Below, one piece after another: positions 16,438-23,828 of a stretch of 64,000 bases of DNA. The DNA comes from CALBZE01 sp036381255 (GTDB lineage Bacteria; Gemmatimonadota; Gemmatimonadetes; Longimicrobiales; RSA9), in contig DASVDG010000037.1 of assembly GCA_036381255.1 (NCBI GenBank), positions 112,331-176,330 of the forward strand, read 5' to 3'. Positions within the stretch are counted from its first letter, which is position 1; every line of letters starts with the position of its first letter. The notes below the pieces were generated by a model. The model made no database searches and was not told the DNA's origin. It saw nothing but the letters and a program-made list of their open reading frames with translations. The position numbers and the translations under genes were made by a program.

Positions 16438-17169
16438 ATGGATCAAAGCACTTTGCATGGGGCGGCGCACGGCGGGCTGCACGTGGCGATCATCATGGAC
16501 GGGAACGGCCGGTGGGCGCGGGCGCGGGGCCGGTCGCGGGCGTGGGGGCACCGGGAGGGCGCGAAGGTGGCGCGGAGGATCGTGGAAGCGGCGCCGTCGC
16601 AGGGGATCGGGGTCCTGACGCTGTACGCGTTCTCGTCGGACAACTGGCGGCGACCGGCGCGGGAGGTGGCCGCGCTGATGCGGTTGTTCGAGGCGTACTT
16701 GCGGGGTGAGGTGCGGAGCTGCGTGGAGCAGGGGGTGCAGCTGCGGGTGATCGGGCGGCGGGACCGTCTGCCGGCGCGGGTGGTGGCGGCGGTCGAGGCG
16801 GCGGAGGCGGAGACGGCGGGAGGGGATCGGTTGTGCCTGCGGGTCGCGCTGGACTACTCGGCGCGGGACGCGATCGTGGAGGCGGTGCGGGCGGCCGGTG
16901 GGCGGCCGTTGGATCGGGACGGGTTCACAGAGCTGCTCGGCCGGGCGATGCACGCCGGGGAGCCGGCGCGGGATGTGGACCTGCTGATCCGGACGGGCGG
17001 CGAGCAGCGTCTGAGCGATTTCCTGTTGTGGGAGTGCGCGTACGCGGAGCTGTACTTCACGGGTCGGATGTGGCCGGAATTCACGCCGGCGGAGCTGGAG
17101 GCGGCGGTGCGGGAGTACCACAGGCGGGAGCGCCGGTTCGGGGGCGTGCCGGAGGCGGCGGCGAGCTGA
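16438..17169 (+). CDS. uppS: Isoprenyl transferase / undecaprenyl diphosphate synthase
   Basis: The 243-residue cis-prenyltransferase condenses isopentenyl diphosphate onto farnesyl diphosphate to make the C55 lipid carrier used for peptidoglycan and polysaccharide export. It has IIMDGNGRWA with the catalytic Asp21, the FSSDNWRRP motif, and the C-terminal RTGGEQRLSDFLLWECAYAE. ATG 16438 follows TTGCGAGG. It is not followed by cdsA or dxr, its common partners; instead it lies between a regulator and a CgeB-like transferase. It may therefore be a second copy dedicated to the glycan cluster, which cannot be tested from this window. Confidence 0.93.
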   Translation: MDQSTLHGAAHGGLHVAIIMDGNGRWARARGRSRAWGHREGAKVARRIVEAAPSQGIGVLTLYAFSSDNWRRPAREVAALMRLFEAYLRGEVRSCVEQGVQLRVIGRRDRLPARVVAAVEAAEAETAGGDRLCLRVALDYSARDAIVEAVRAAGGRPLDRDGFTELLGRAMHAGEPARDVDLLIRTGGEQRLSDFLLWECAYAELYFTGRMWPEFTPAELEAAVREYHRRERRFGGVPEAAAS

Positions 17170-17234
17170 GGGGCTGGCACGCGGTGTGCTCGGCGGGTGG
17201 GGCTCGAAACGTTCCTCCTGGCCGGGTCGCCGAC

Positions 17235-18329
17235 ATGAAGCTGGTCATACTGGGGCTGTCGATCACGAGCTCGTGGGGCAACGGCCACGCGACGACGTAC
17301 CGGGGTCTGTGTCGTGCACTGCGGCGTCGGGGTCATCGCGTGGTGTTCTACGAGTGGGACGCGCCGTGGTACTCGGGCGCACACCGGGACCTGGCGCCGG
17401 AGGCGTGCGAATACGCGGATGTCCGGCTGTACCGGGAGTGGGCGGAGGCGCGGGCGGAGCTGATGCTGGAGCTGGCGGACGCGGATGCGGTGCTGCTGGG
17501 CTCGTACTTCCGGCACGGCGTCGAGGCGGCGGAGTTCCTGGCGCAGGCGTTCGACGGCCCGCGGCTGTACTACGACATCGACACGCCGGTCACGATCCGG
17601 GCGTTCCGGGAGGCGGGTCGCGCGGAGTACCTGCGGGCGGATCAGGTCGGGCATTTCGACGTCTACTTCTCGTTCACGGGCGGGCCGGTCCTCCGGGAGC
17701 TGGAGCGGCGCTACGGTGCGCCGCGGGCGGTGCCGCTGTATTGCGCGGTCGACCCGACGCGGCACCGGACGGCGGCGCCGCGTGCGGAGTACGCGTGTGC
17801 CCTGGGGTACATGGGCACGTACGCGCCGGACCGGCAGCCGGGGGTGGAGGCGCTGCTGGTGGAGCCAGCGCGCCGGCGGCCGTCATCGATCTTCGTGGTC
17901 GCCGGGCCGCAGTATCCGCCGGAGCTGGCGTGGCCGTCGAACGTGCGGCGGTTCGAGCACGTGCCGCCGGCGGACCACGCATCGTTCTACAGCGCGAACC
18001 GGCTGACGCTGAACGTGACGCGGGCCGAGATGCGGCGGTGGGGGTGGTCGCCGTCGGTGCGGATCTTCGAGGCGGCGGCGTGCGGCGCGGCGATCGTGAG
18101 TGATGCCTGGGAAGGGCTGGACCATCTCCTGGAGCCGGGCGCGGAGGTGCTGGTCGCGGAGACGGCGGAGGACGTACTCGGCTGTCTGGAGCTGACGGAC
18201 CGGGAACTCCGGGCGATCGGCGAGGCGGCGCGGGCGCGCGTGCTGGCGTCGCACACGAGCGAGGCGCGGGCCGCGACGTTCGAGGCCGAGGTCGAGCGCG
18301 CCGGCGGTCGCGCTCGCGCGCCGCAGTAG
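17235..18329 (+). CDS. CgeB-like glycosyltransferase (copy 3)
   Basis: The 364-residue product shows the same plan as copy 2: WGNGHATTYRGLCRALRRRGH near the N terminus, then YYDIDTPVTIRAF, FSFTGGPVLRELERRYG, LGYMGTYAPDRQPGVEAL and the C-terminal SVRIFEAAACGAAIVSDAWEGL with RLTLNVTRAEMRRWG. These match CgeB/DUF3880 transferases. ATG 17235 is 66 bases after uppS, so co-transcription with the lipid-carrier synthase is likely and suggests work on a polyprenyl-linked intermediate. That link is inference. Confidence 0.85.
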   Translation: MKLVILGLSITSSWGNGHATTYRGLCRALRRRGHRVVFYEWDAPWYSGAHRDLAPEACEYADVRLYREWAEARAELMLELADADAVLLGSYFRHGVEAAEFLAQAFDGPRLYYDIDTPVTIRAFREAGRAEYLRADQVGHFDVYFSFTGGPVLRELERRYGAPRAVPLYCAVDPTRHRTAAPRAEYACALGYMGTYAPDRQPGVEALLVEPARRRPSSIFVVAGPQYPPELAWPSNVRRFEHVPPADHASFYSANRLTLNVTRAEMRRWGWSPSVRIFEAAACGAAIVSDAWEGLDHLLEPGAEVLVAETAEDVLGCLELTDRELRAIGEAARARVLASHTSEARAATFEAEVERAGGRARAPQ

Positions 18330-18353
18330 GGGGATCGCCGCGGAACCCACCCG

Positions 18354-19178
18354 ATGCATCGTCTCCGCCTGGCGTGGATCCTCGGCTGGTGTGCGGCGCT
18401 CGGCCCGGTCGCGGAGGCGACCGCCCAGATCCGGCCGTTGGAGCCGCTGTCGCCCGGGGCCGGGCGGTGCGAGCGCTGCGTGGAGGTGGAGGCGGGGTTC
18501 GCGATGTACGACGGCCAGCGGGCGTCGCTGGTCGGCGCGGAGGGCCGGCTGCTGGAGCTCGGCTACGTCCGCGCCGTGTGGCGGCTGGACCGGGTCGCGT
18601 TCGAGGCGGCGGGCACGGTGTGGCGCCGTTTCGAGACGCACGGTACCTTCGCCGATCCGCTCGGCGTGGTCGACGACGCGGCGGCCCGCACGCGAGCGGA
18701 CGTCGGGGACTTCCGGGTGGCGTCGATCGTGACGATCGCCGAGTCGGACGGCGCGAGCCTCGTCCTGCGATTCGGTACCCGGCTGCCGACCACCGACGAC
18801 GGCATCGGGCTGGAGCGTGACCGAACGGACTTCTTCGCGCTGGTCGGCGGGCGCCTCGAGCGCGGACCGTTCGCGGCCACCGCCGAGAGCGGGCTCGGGA
18901 TCCAGGGGACACGCGAGTCCGTCTACGACCAGGTCGACGTCTGGCTCTATTCCGCGGCGTTGGAGTATCAGTGGGGGGCGGTGACGCCGGGGATCGCGCT
19001 CGTCGGACAGGCGGACGGATTGCACGGCCCGGCGATCCGGGGGAACGAGAACCTGCGGGAGCTGCGGTTCGGTGCCCGGTTCGGTCGGCGCCGGTGGGCG
19101 CGCGTCGTCCTGGTCCGCGGTCTGACGGATTTCAGCCCACATCTGGGCGTTCAAGCGACCGTAGGCGTAACGTTTTGA
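18354..19178 (+). CDS. Secreted or outer-membrane beta-barrel protein, unknown function
   Basis: The 274-residue protein has a signal peptide (LAWILGWCAALGPVAEATAQ, cleavage after about 25) and then alternating amphipathic strands such as VEVEAGFAMYDG and SLVLRFGTRLPTT. It ends in LGVQATVGVTF, a terminal Phe typical of BAM-dependent outer-membrane barrels. No family is recognised with confidence; a small porin-like or transporter-associated barrel is possible. It lies 24 bases after the CgeB-like gene and could be transcribed with it. Confidence 0.7.
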   Translation: MHRLRLAWILGWCAALGPVAEATAQIRPLEPLSPGAGRCERCVEVEAGFAMYDGQRASLVGAEGRLLELGYVRAVWRLDRVAFEAAGTVWRRFETHGTFADPLGVVDDAAARTRADVGDFRVASIVTIAESDGASLVLRFGTRLPTTDDGIGLERDRTDFFALVGGRLERGPFAATAESGLGIQGTRESVYDQVDVWLYSAALEYQWGAVTPGIALVGQADGLHGPAIRGNENLRELRFGARFGRRRWARVVLVRGLTDFSPHLGVQATVGVTF

Positions 19179-19193
19179 GGCAGTTGGCGGAAC

Positions 19194-19222
19194 TGGACAG
19201 GAGCGTTCGGTCCGGGTACATT
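19194..19222 (+). promoter_or_regulatory. Candidate sigma-70 promoter for etfBA
   Basis: TGGACA (19194-19199) and TACATT (19217-19222) are separated by 17 bp. They match the TTGACA/TATAAT consensus at five and four positions and end 41 bases before the etfB start. Confidence 0.5.
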
Positions 19223-19263
19223 GGCGCCCGGAGCCACTCTGGGTCTGAATCAGGAGCAAGACG

Positions 19264-20013
19264 GTGAAGAGCATCGTTTGCATCAAGCGGGTGCCGGACA
19301 CGGAGGCCCGTATCAAGATCGCGGACGACGGTGTGTCGATCGAACCGGCGGGGATCAAGTACGTGATCAGCCCGTACGACGAGTTCGCGATCGAGGCCGC
19401 GCTACAGTTGAAGGAGAGCGTCGGCGCGGGCGAAGTGACGGTAATGACGGTGGGTGAAGCGTCGGCGGGCGAGCAGCTCCGCTCGGCGCTGGCGATGGGC
19501 GCGGACAGCGCGGTGCTGTTGAGGGGCGAGTCGACGCTGGACGGGCTCGCGACGGCGCGTGCGCTTGCTGCGGAGGCGAAGGAGCGGGGCGCGGAGCTGA
19601 TCCTGTTCGGGATGAAGGCGGTGGATGGCGATCAGCAGCAGGTCGGCCCGATGGTCGCGGAGCTGCTGGGGCTGCCGTGTGTGACGGTGGTCGGTGAGTT
19701 CGAGGTGGCGGATGGCAAGGTCGTGTGCCGCCGCGAGGTGGAGGGTGGCGTGGAGGTGGTGGAGGCGCCGTTGCCGGCGGTGCTGACGATCACGAAGGGG
19801 AAGTACGAGCCGCGCTACGCGTCGTTGAAGGGGATCATGGCGGCGAAGAAGAAGCCGCTGGAGGAGAAGGATGCGCAGCTCGGCGCGAGCCGGGTGCGTG
19901 TCCGGGAGCTGAGCTATCCGCCGGAGCGGCCGGCGGGTCGGATCGTGGGCGAGGGTGTGGAAGCCGTCGCCGAGCTGGTCCGGCTCCTCAGGGACGAAGC
20001 GAAGGCGTTGTAG
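19264..20013 (+). CDS. etfB: Electron transfer flavoprotein subunit beta
   Basis: The 249-residue subunit has the N-terminal strand IVCIKRVPDTEARI and the AMP-binding loop region QVGPMVAELLGLPCVTVV. The family signature is in PAVLTITKGKYEPRYASLKG. With EtfA it accepts electrons from acyl-CoA and other flavin dehydrogenases and passes them to ETF:quinone oxidoreductase, which is encoded at 26773-28479. GTG 19264 is chosen because it gives the canonical MKSIVCIK start. etfA follows after eight bases. Confidence 0.95.
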   Translation: MKSIVCIKRVPDTEARIKIADDGVSIEPAGIKYVISPYDEFAIEAALQLKESVGAGEVTVMTVGEASAGEQLRSALAMGADSAVLLRGESTLDGLATARALAAEAKERGAELILFGMKAVDGDQQQVGPMVAELLGLPCVTVVGEFEVADGKVVCRREVEGGVEVVEAPLPAVLTITKGKYEPRYASLKGIMAAKKKPLEEKDAQLGASRVRVRELSYPPERPAGRIVGEGVEAVAELVRLLRDEAKAL

Positions 20014-20021
20014 GAGGAGCC

Positions 20022-21008
20022 ATGCCGAACATTTTGGCGATTGCGGAGCAGCGCGAGGGCGTGCTGCGGAAGGTGACGCACGAGGTGGTGAGCGAGGCGC
20101 GGCGGGTGGCGGATGCGCTGGGCGGCGAGGTGCACGTGTTGCTGCTGGGTCCGTCGGGCGTGGGCGACAGCGCGGCGGAGCTCGGCCGGTACGGCGCGGA
20201 CCGGGTGCTGGTCGGGGAGAGCGGCGGCTTCGCGCAGTCGAACCCGGATGGCGCGACGGCGATCATCGCCGAGCGGGCGAAGTCGAACGACACGTACGCG
20301 GTGTTCTTCGCGGCGAGCGCGCAGGGGAAGGACCTGGCGCCGCGGGTCGCGGCGCGGCTGGACGTGCCGCTGGCGACGGATGCCACGGCGCTCACGGTGG
20401 ACGGGGGCGAGCTGGTGATCACGCGCCCGGTGTACTCGGGGAAGGCGTTCGCGAGCGTGGTGCTGGACGGCGCGCCGCGGGTGGTGTCGTTGCGGCCGAA
20501 CGTGTTCCGAGCGGAGGAGTCGGCGCGTGCGGGAGCCGTCGAGCGGCTGGACGTGCCGGAGAGCTCCGACGCGTGGCGGGTTCGGGTCCGCGAGGTCGTG
20601 GCGTCGGCGGGCGAGTCGGTGGACGTGGCGGAGGCGCAGGTCGTGGTCAGCGGCGGGCGCGGGATGCGCGGCCCGGAGAACTGGCACCTGCTGGAGCAGC
20701 TCGCGGCGGCGATCGGCCCGCACTGTGCGTTGGGTGCGTCGCGCGCCGTGGTGGACGCCGGTTGGCGGCCGCACGCGGAGCAGGTCGGCCAGACCGGGAA
20801 GACGGTTGCGCCGCAGCTGTACTTCGCGGTCGGCATCAGCGGGGCGATCCAGCATCTGGCCGGGATGCGCACGGCGAAGACGATCGTTGCGATCAACAAG
20901 GACGCGGACGCGCCGATCTTCAAGATCGCGGACTATGGTATCGTCGGCGATGCGTTCGAGGTGCTGCCGCGCCTGGCGGAGGAGATCCAGCGGCTGCGCG
21001 AGGCGTAA
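20022..21008 (+). CDS. etfA: Electron transfer flavoprotein subunit alpha
   Basis: The 328-residue subunit carries FAD. The C-terminal FAD domain is clear: VSGGRGMRGPENW, GASRAVVDAGWRP, GQTGKTVAPQLYFAVGISG and INKDADAPIFKIADYGIVGD. It pairs with EtfB and shares its promoter. The ATG at 20022 follows TAGGAGGAGCC, a strong ribosome site that overlaps the etfB stop. A 12-bp hairpin at 21038-21065 ends the operon. Confidence 0.95.
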   Translation: MPNILAIAEQREGVLRKVTHEVVSEARRVADALGGEVHVLLLGPSGVGDSAAELGRYGADRVLVGESGGFAQSNPDGATAIIAERAKSNDTYAVFFAASAQGKDLAPRVAARLDVPLATDATALTVDGGELVITRPVYSGKAFASVVLDGAPRVVSLRPNVFRAEESARAGAVERLDVPESSDAWRVRVREVVASAGESVDVAEAQVVVSGGRGMRGPENWHLLEQLAAAIGPHCALGASRAVVDAGWRPHAEQVGQTGKTVAPQLYFAVGISGAIQHLAGMRTAKTIVAINKDADAPIFKIADYGIVGDAFEVLPRLAEEIQRLREA

Positions 21009-21037
21009 GGCGGCGCGTCGTCGCGGCGGCGATGGGG

Positions 21038-21065
21038 ACGGCCCGGCGCGCGAGCGCCGGGCCGT
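21038..21065 (+). terminator. Hairpin terminator after etfBA
   Basis: ACGGCCCGGCGC (21038-21049) and GCGCCGGGCCGT (21054-21065) form a perfect 12-bp stem with the tetraloop GCGA, 29 bases past the etfA stop. The rest of the 464-bp gap to the HD-GYP gene holds no gene that I can support, only the promoter at 21376. Confidence 0.65.
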
Positions 21066-21375
21066 CGTGCTGTTCGGCCGGTGCCTCGGCAATGCGGGTG
21101 GCTCTGCCGCGTCGCGGTCCGGCGGCGGACGGACCGACTGCGCAGCGAGGTGTCGCGGCGGCGCCGGGAGGATGCGGTGGCGAGCGAGCTCCGGGTCGAG
21201 GGGGCGTTCGTGCCGTCGTCGGACGTGGGGATCGGTGCGGACCGCGCCGCACGGCTCGCCGCCGGGGGTCGCGCGCCCGGCGCATGACGCGTCCATGTCG
21301 TTGCGCGGGACGGGGTTGCACGCACGCAACCGGGCGCCGTCGCCCGACCACGGGCGATGACCGAAAATTTGAATA

Positions 21376-21404
21376 TTTACGTTCCGGCGTTGACGCAGTA
21401 TGAT
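21376..21404 (+). promoter_or_regulatory. Candidate sigma-70 promoter for the HD-GYP regulator
   Basis: TTTACG (21376-21381) and TATGAT (21399-21404) are spaced by 17 bp. They lie in a clear AT-rich island (about 21361-21410) in otherwise GC-rich DNA, about 70 bases upstream of the gene. Confidence 0.55.
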
Positions 21405-21472
21405 CTATCTGTCGGAGGCACGTTATCGGACGTTTCGGGGGGAGGGGCGCGCACGGTGTCGATGGGGGCTCG

Positions 21473-22549
21473 ATGCGGATGATCCCGCTGGAAACCGATC
21501 TGACGGACGCGCGAATCCTCGTCGTGGACGACGAGCCTGCCAACGTCCGGCTGCTTCGCCGGATCCTGGACCGGGCGGGGTATCGCTTCGTGGATGCGAC
21601 GACGGATCCACGTGAAGCCGCCGACCTTTTCGACCGGCTCCAGCCGGATCTCGTGCTGCTGGACCTGAACATGGGCCCGCTGGACGGGTTCGCGGTGATG
21701 GACCAGCTCCGCTCCCGGCTCACGGATGAGGTCTACCTCCCGATCCTGGTGCTGACGGCCGACGTGACGCCGGAGGCGCGGCAGCGCGCGCTGTCCGGCG
21801 GCGCCAAGGACTTCCTGACGAAGCCGTTCGATGCGTCGGAGGCGGTGCTCCGGATCCGGAACCTGCTGGAGACGCGATTCCTGCATCAGCGTCTCCGGAG
21901 CCAGAACGCGGTGCTGGAGGCGGGAGTACGCGAGCGGACGCAGGAGCTGGAGGAGGCGCGGATCGAGATCCTGGAGTGTCTCGGCCGCGCCGCGGAGTAC
22001 CGCGACGACGCGACGGGCGAGCATACCCGGCGTGTCGGCGAGCTGTCGGGCCAGATCGCGCTCCAGCTCGGGATGTCGGCGGAGGACGTGGAGATCATCC
22101 GCCGCGCGGCCACGCTGCACGACATCGGCAAGATCGGCATCCCGGACCACATCCTGCTCAAGCCGGGGAAGCTCACGCCGGACGAATTCGAGATCATGAA
22201 GACGCACACGACGATCGGCGCCCGCATCCTGGCCGGGAGTCGGTCGCCGATGCTCCAGACCGCGCGAGAGATCGCGCTCACGCATCACGAGCGCTGGGAC
22301 GGCCGCGGGTACGCCGGGCTCGAGGGGCAGTCGATCCCGCTCAGCGGCCGGATCGTCGCGGTGGCGGACACGTTCGACGCGCTCACGCATCAGCGCCCGT
22401 ACAAGGTCGCGTGGTCCAGGGAGAAGGCGATCGCGTCGATCGACGGGGAGCGCGGGCTCCAGTTCGACACGGAGGTCGTCGACGCGTTCCTGCGCGTCAT
22501 GCAGCGGATGGGTCCGGCGCCGGCGGTGCGACCGCCGGCACGCGTCTGA
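21473..22549 (+). CDS. Response regulator with HD-GYP phosphodiesterase output
   Basis: The 358-residue protein has a receiver domain at about 14-130 with the acidic pair Asp19/Asp20, phosphoacceptor Asp64 and FLTKPFD, then a short coiled linker, and an HD-GYP domain at about 165-345. Metal and signature motifs are EHTRRVGELS, HDIGKIGIPD, HHERWDGRGYAGL (GYA in place of the usual GYP) and VADTFDAL. Such proteins hydrolyse cyclic di-GMP. No cognate histidine kinase is adjacent. The start at ATG 21473 follows GGGGGGAGGGG in the leader region. Its 3' end overlaps the convergent GT9 gene by 53 bases. Confidence 0.92.
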   Translation: MRMIPLETDLTDARILVVDDEPANVRLLRRILDRAGYRFVDATTDPREAADLFDRLQPDLVLLDLNMGPLDGFAVMDQLRSRLTDEVYLPILVLTADVTPEARQRALSGGAKDFLTKPFDASEAVLRIRNLLETRFLHQRLRSQNAVLEAGVRERTQELEEARIEILECLGRAAEYRDDATGEHTRRVGELSGQIALQLGMSAEDVEIIRRAATLHDIGKIGIPDHILLKPGKLTPDEFEIMKTHTTIGARILAGSRSPMLQTAREIALTHHERWDGRGYAGLEGQSIPLSGRIVAVADTFDALTHQRPYKVAWSREKAIASIDGERGLQFDTEVVDAFLRVMQRMGPAPAVRPPARV

Positions 22550-23618
22550 CCGACGCCGTCCCGCCGTCGAGCGCGTGCCGCGCGGCGGCCAGCGCTGCCT
22601 CGACCGAAACCGCTTCGACGCAGCTCCGGTCGGCGATCAGGCAGTGCGGCGAGCTCCAGCACCCGGGCGGGTGGAGCGAGCGGGTGTTCCGGTGGGGACA
22701 CCGGATGTGTCGAGCGACGACGGCGTGCGCGTGCGGCACGGGCGGCCGGAAGATCTCCGGCACGGTCGGCCCGTAGAGGCCGACGACCGGCGTGCCGACC
22801 GCCGCGGCCACGTGCATGATGCCGGTGTCGTTGCAGACGAGGAGCGCGCAGCGGGAGAGCAGCGCGGCGACGCGGCGCAGGTGGATCGCGCCGACCCGGA
22901 GCACGTCGTCGGGGTGCCGCATGGCGGCGACGACGGCGGCGCCCGCCTCCGTGTTCGGGCCGGCTAGGAGGAGTACCCGGCGGCCGGTCTCCCGCACGAG
23001 GGCATCGGCGAGCGCGGCGTAGCGATCCGGGGGCCAGCGTTTCATCGGCAGCGAAGCGACCGGCGCGAGGGCGATCGGAGCGGTGCGCGCGCCGATGCGG
23101 CTGAGGAGCGACGCCGCGGCGTCGCGTTCGGCGTCGCGGAGGTGGAGGCGTGGCGCGAGCGCGTCGGGGACGGCGAGCCCCCAGCCCGCGCGGACGGCGT
23201 CCTTGATCGCCGCCACGGCGTCGCGGCCCGCGGCGACGGCGGCCTCTTCCCGCCGCTCGTCGGCCTCCAGCGACCGGATCGCGCGCGCCCACACGACCCT
23301 CCCGACGGCGACGGCCGCGTGGTGCACGTCCAGCAGTGTGTCGAACGCGCCCTCCGCGATCCAGCGGTCGAGCGCCGCGCGCGAATCCGGCGTCCCCTCA
23401 TCCCACCGATGCGTCAAGCCCCACCGCCGGATGCTCACGATCGCATCGAGGAGCGGCTCGCCCTCGAGCAGCTCGTCCGCCGGCGGTGCGACGAGCGCGG
23501 TGATGTGCGCGCGGGGCGCGGTCGCGCGCAGCGACTCGAGGACCGGCATCTCCATGACGACGTCGCCGATGCCGTAGCGCATGCAGAGCAGGATGCGTCT
23601 GGCGCGTGCGAGATCCAT
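22497..23618 (-). CDS. Glycosyltransferase family 9 (heptosyltransferase-like)
   Basis: The 373-residue GT-B protein resembles LPS heptosyltransferases. It has an N-terminal ILLCMRYGIGDVVMEMPVLE with the GDxxM-like loop, then LAPVASLPMKRWPPDRYAAL, VLLLAGPNTEAGAAVV and the donor-site motif LLVCNDTGIMHVAAAVGTPV followed by GLYGPTVPEIFRPP. A role in lipopolysaccharide core or other surface glycan assembly is likely. There is no good ribosome site before the ATG at 23618. It is divergent from the selenoprotein candidate and convergent with the HD-GYP gene. Confidence 0.88.
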   Translation of the reverse strand: MDLARARRILLCMRYGIGDVVMEMPVLESLRATAPRAHITALVAPPADELLEGEPLLDAIVSIRRWGLTHRWDEGTPDSRAALDRWIAEGAFDTLLDVHHAAVAVGRVVWARAIRSLEADERREEAAVAAGRDAVAAIKDAVRAGWGLAVPDALAPRLHLRDAERDAAASLLSRIGARTAPIALAPVASLPMKRWPPDRYAALADALVRETGRRVLLLAGPNTEAGAAVVAAMRHPDDVLRVGAIHLRRVAALLSRCALLVCNDTGIMHVAAAVGTPVVGLYGPTVPEIFRPPVPHAHAVVARHIRCPHRNTRSLHPPGCWSSPHCLIADRSCVEAVSVEAALAAARHALDGGTASVRRVPAVAPPAPDPSAA

Positions 23619-23790
23619 GGGGCGGAGCGGGACGGAAGGGGCGTGCCAGGTTGGGGGCGGGCGCGGGGGCGCGGACGCGGACGTGGGCGCGATGGCGCGC
23701 CACCGGCTGGCCCGGCATTCGCGCCGGGTGGAAGCGTGTGGACGGGTCGGCCGGCGCCGTGTCGGTCGCGCCACCGCGGCCGCGGCACCG

Positions 23791-23816
23791 TGCCGCGACA
23801 GGATTCGAACCCGCAA
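23791..23816 (-). other. tRNA 3'-end-like fragment (T-arm plus acceptor strand)
   Basis: On the minus strand the segment reads as a variable-loop end, a T-stem/loop (GCGGG-TTCGAAT-CCTGT, closing with two G-U pairs) and a 7-base acceptor strand CGCGGCA. The T-loop matches the tRNA consensus exactly. No matching anticodon arm, D-arm or 5' acceptor strand follows at the right distance, so it is not a working tRNA. It may be a relic of a tRNA gene or an old integration site. Confidence 0.45.
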
Positions 23817-23828
23817 CCGGAGGCGGAC

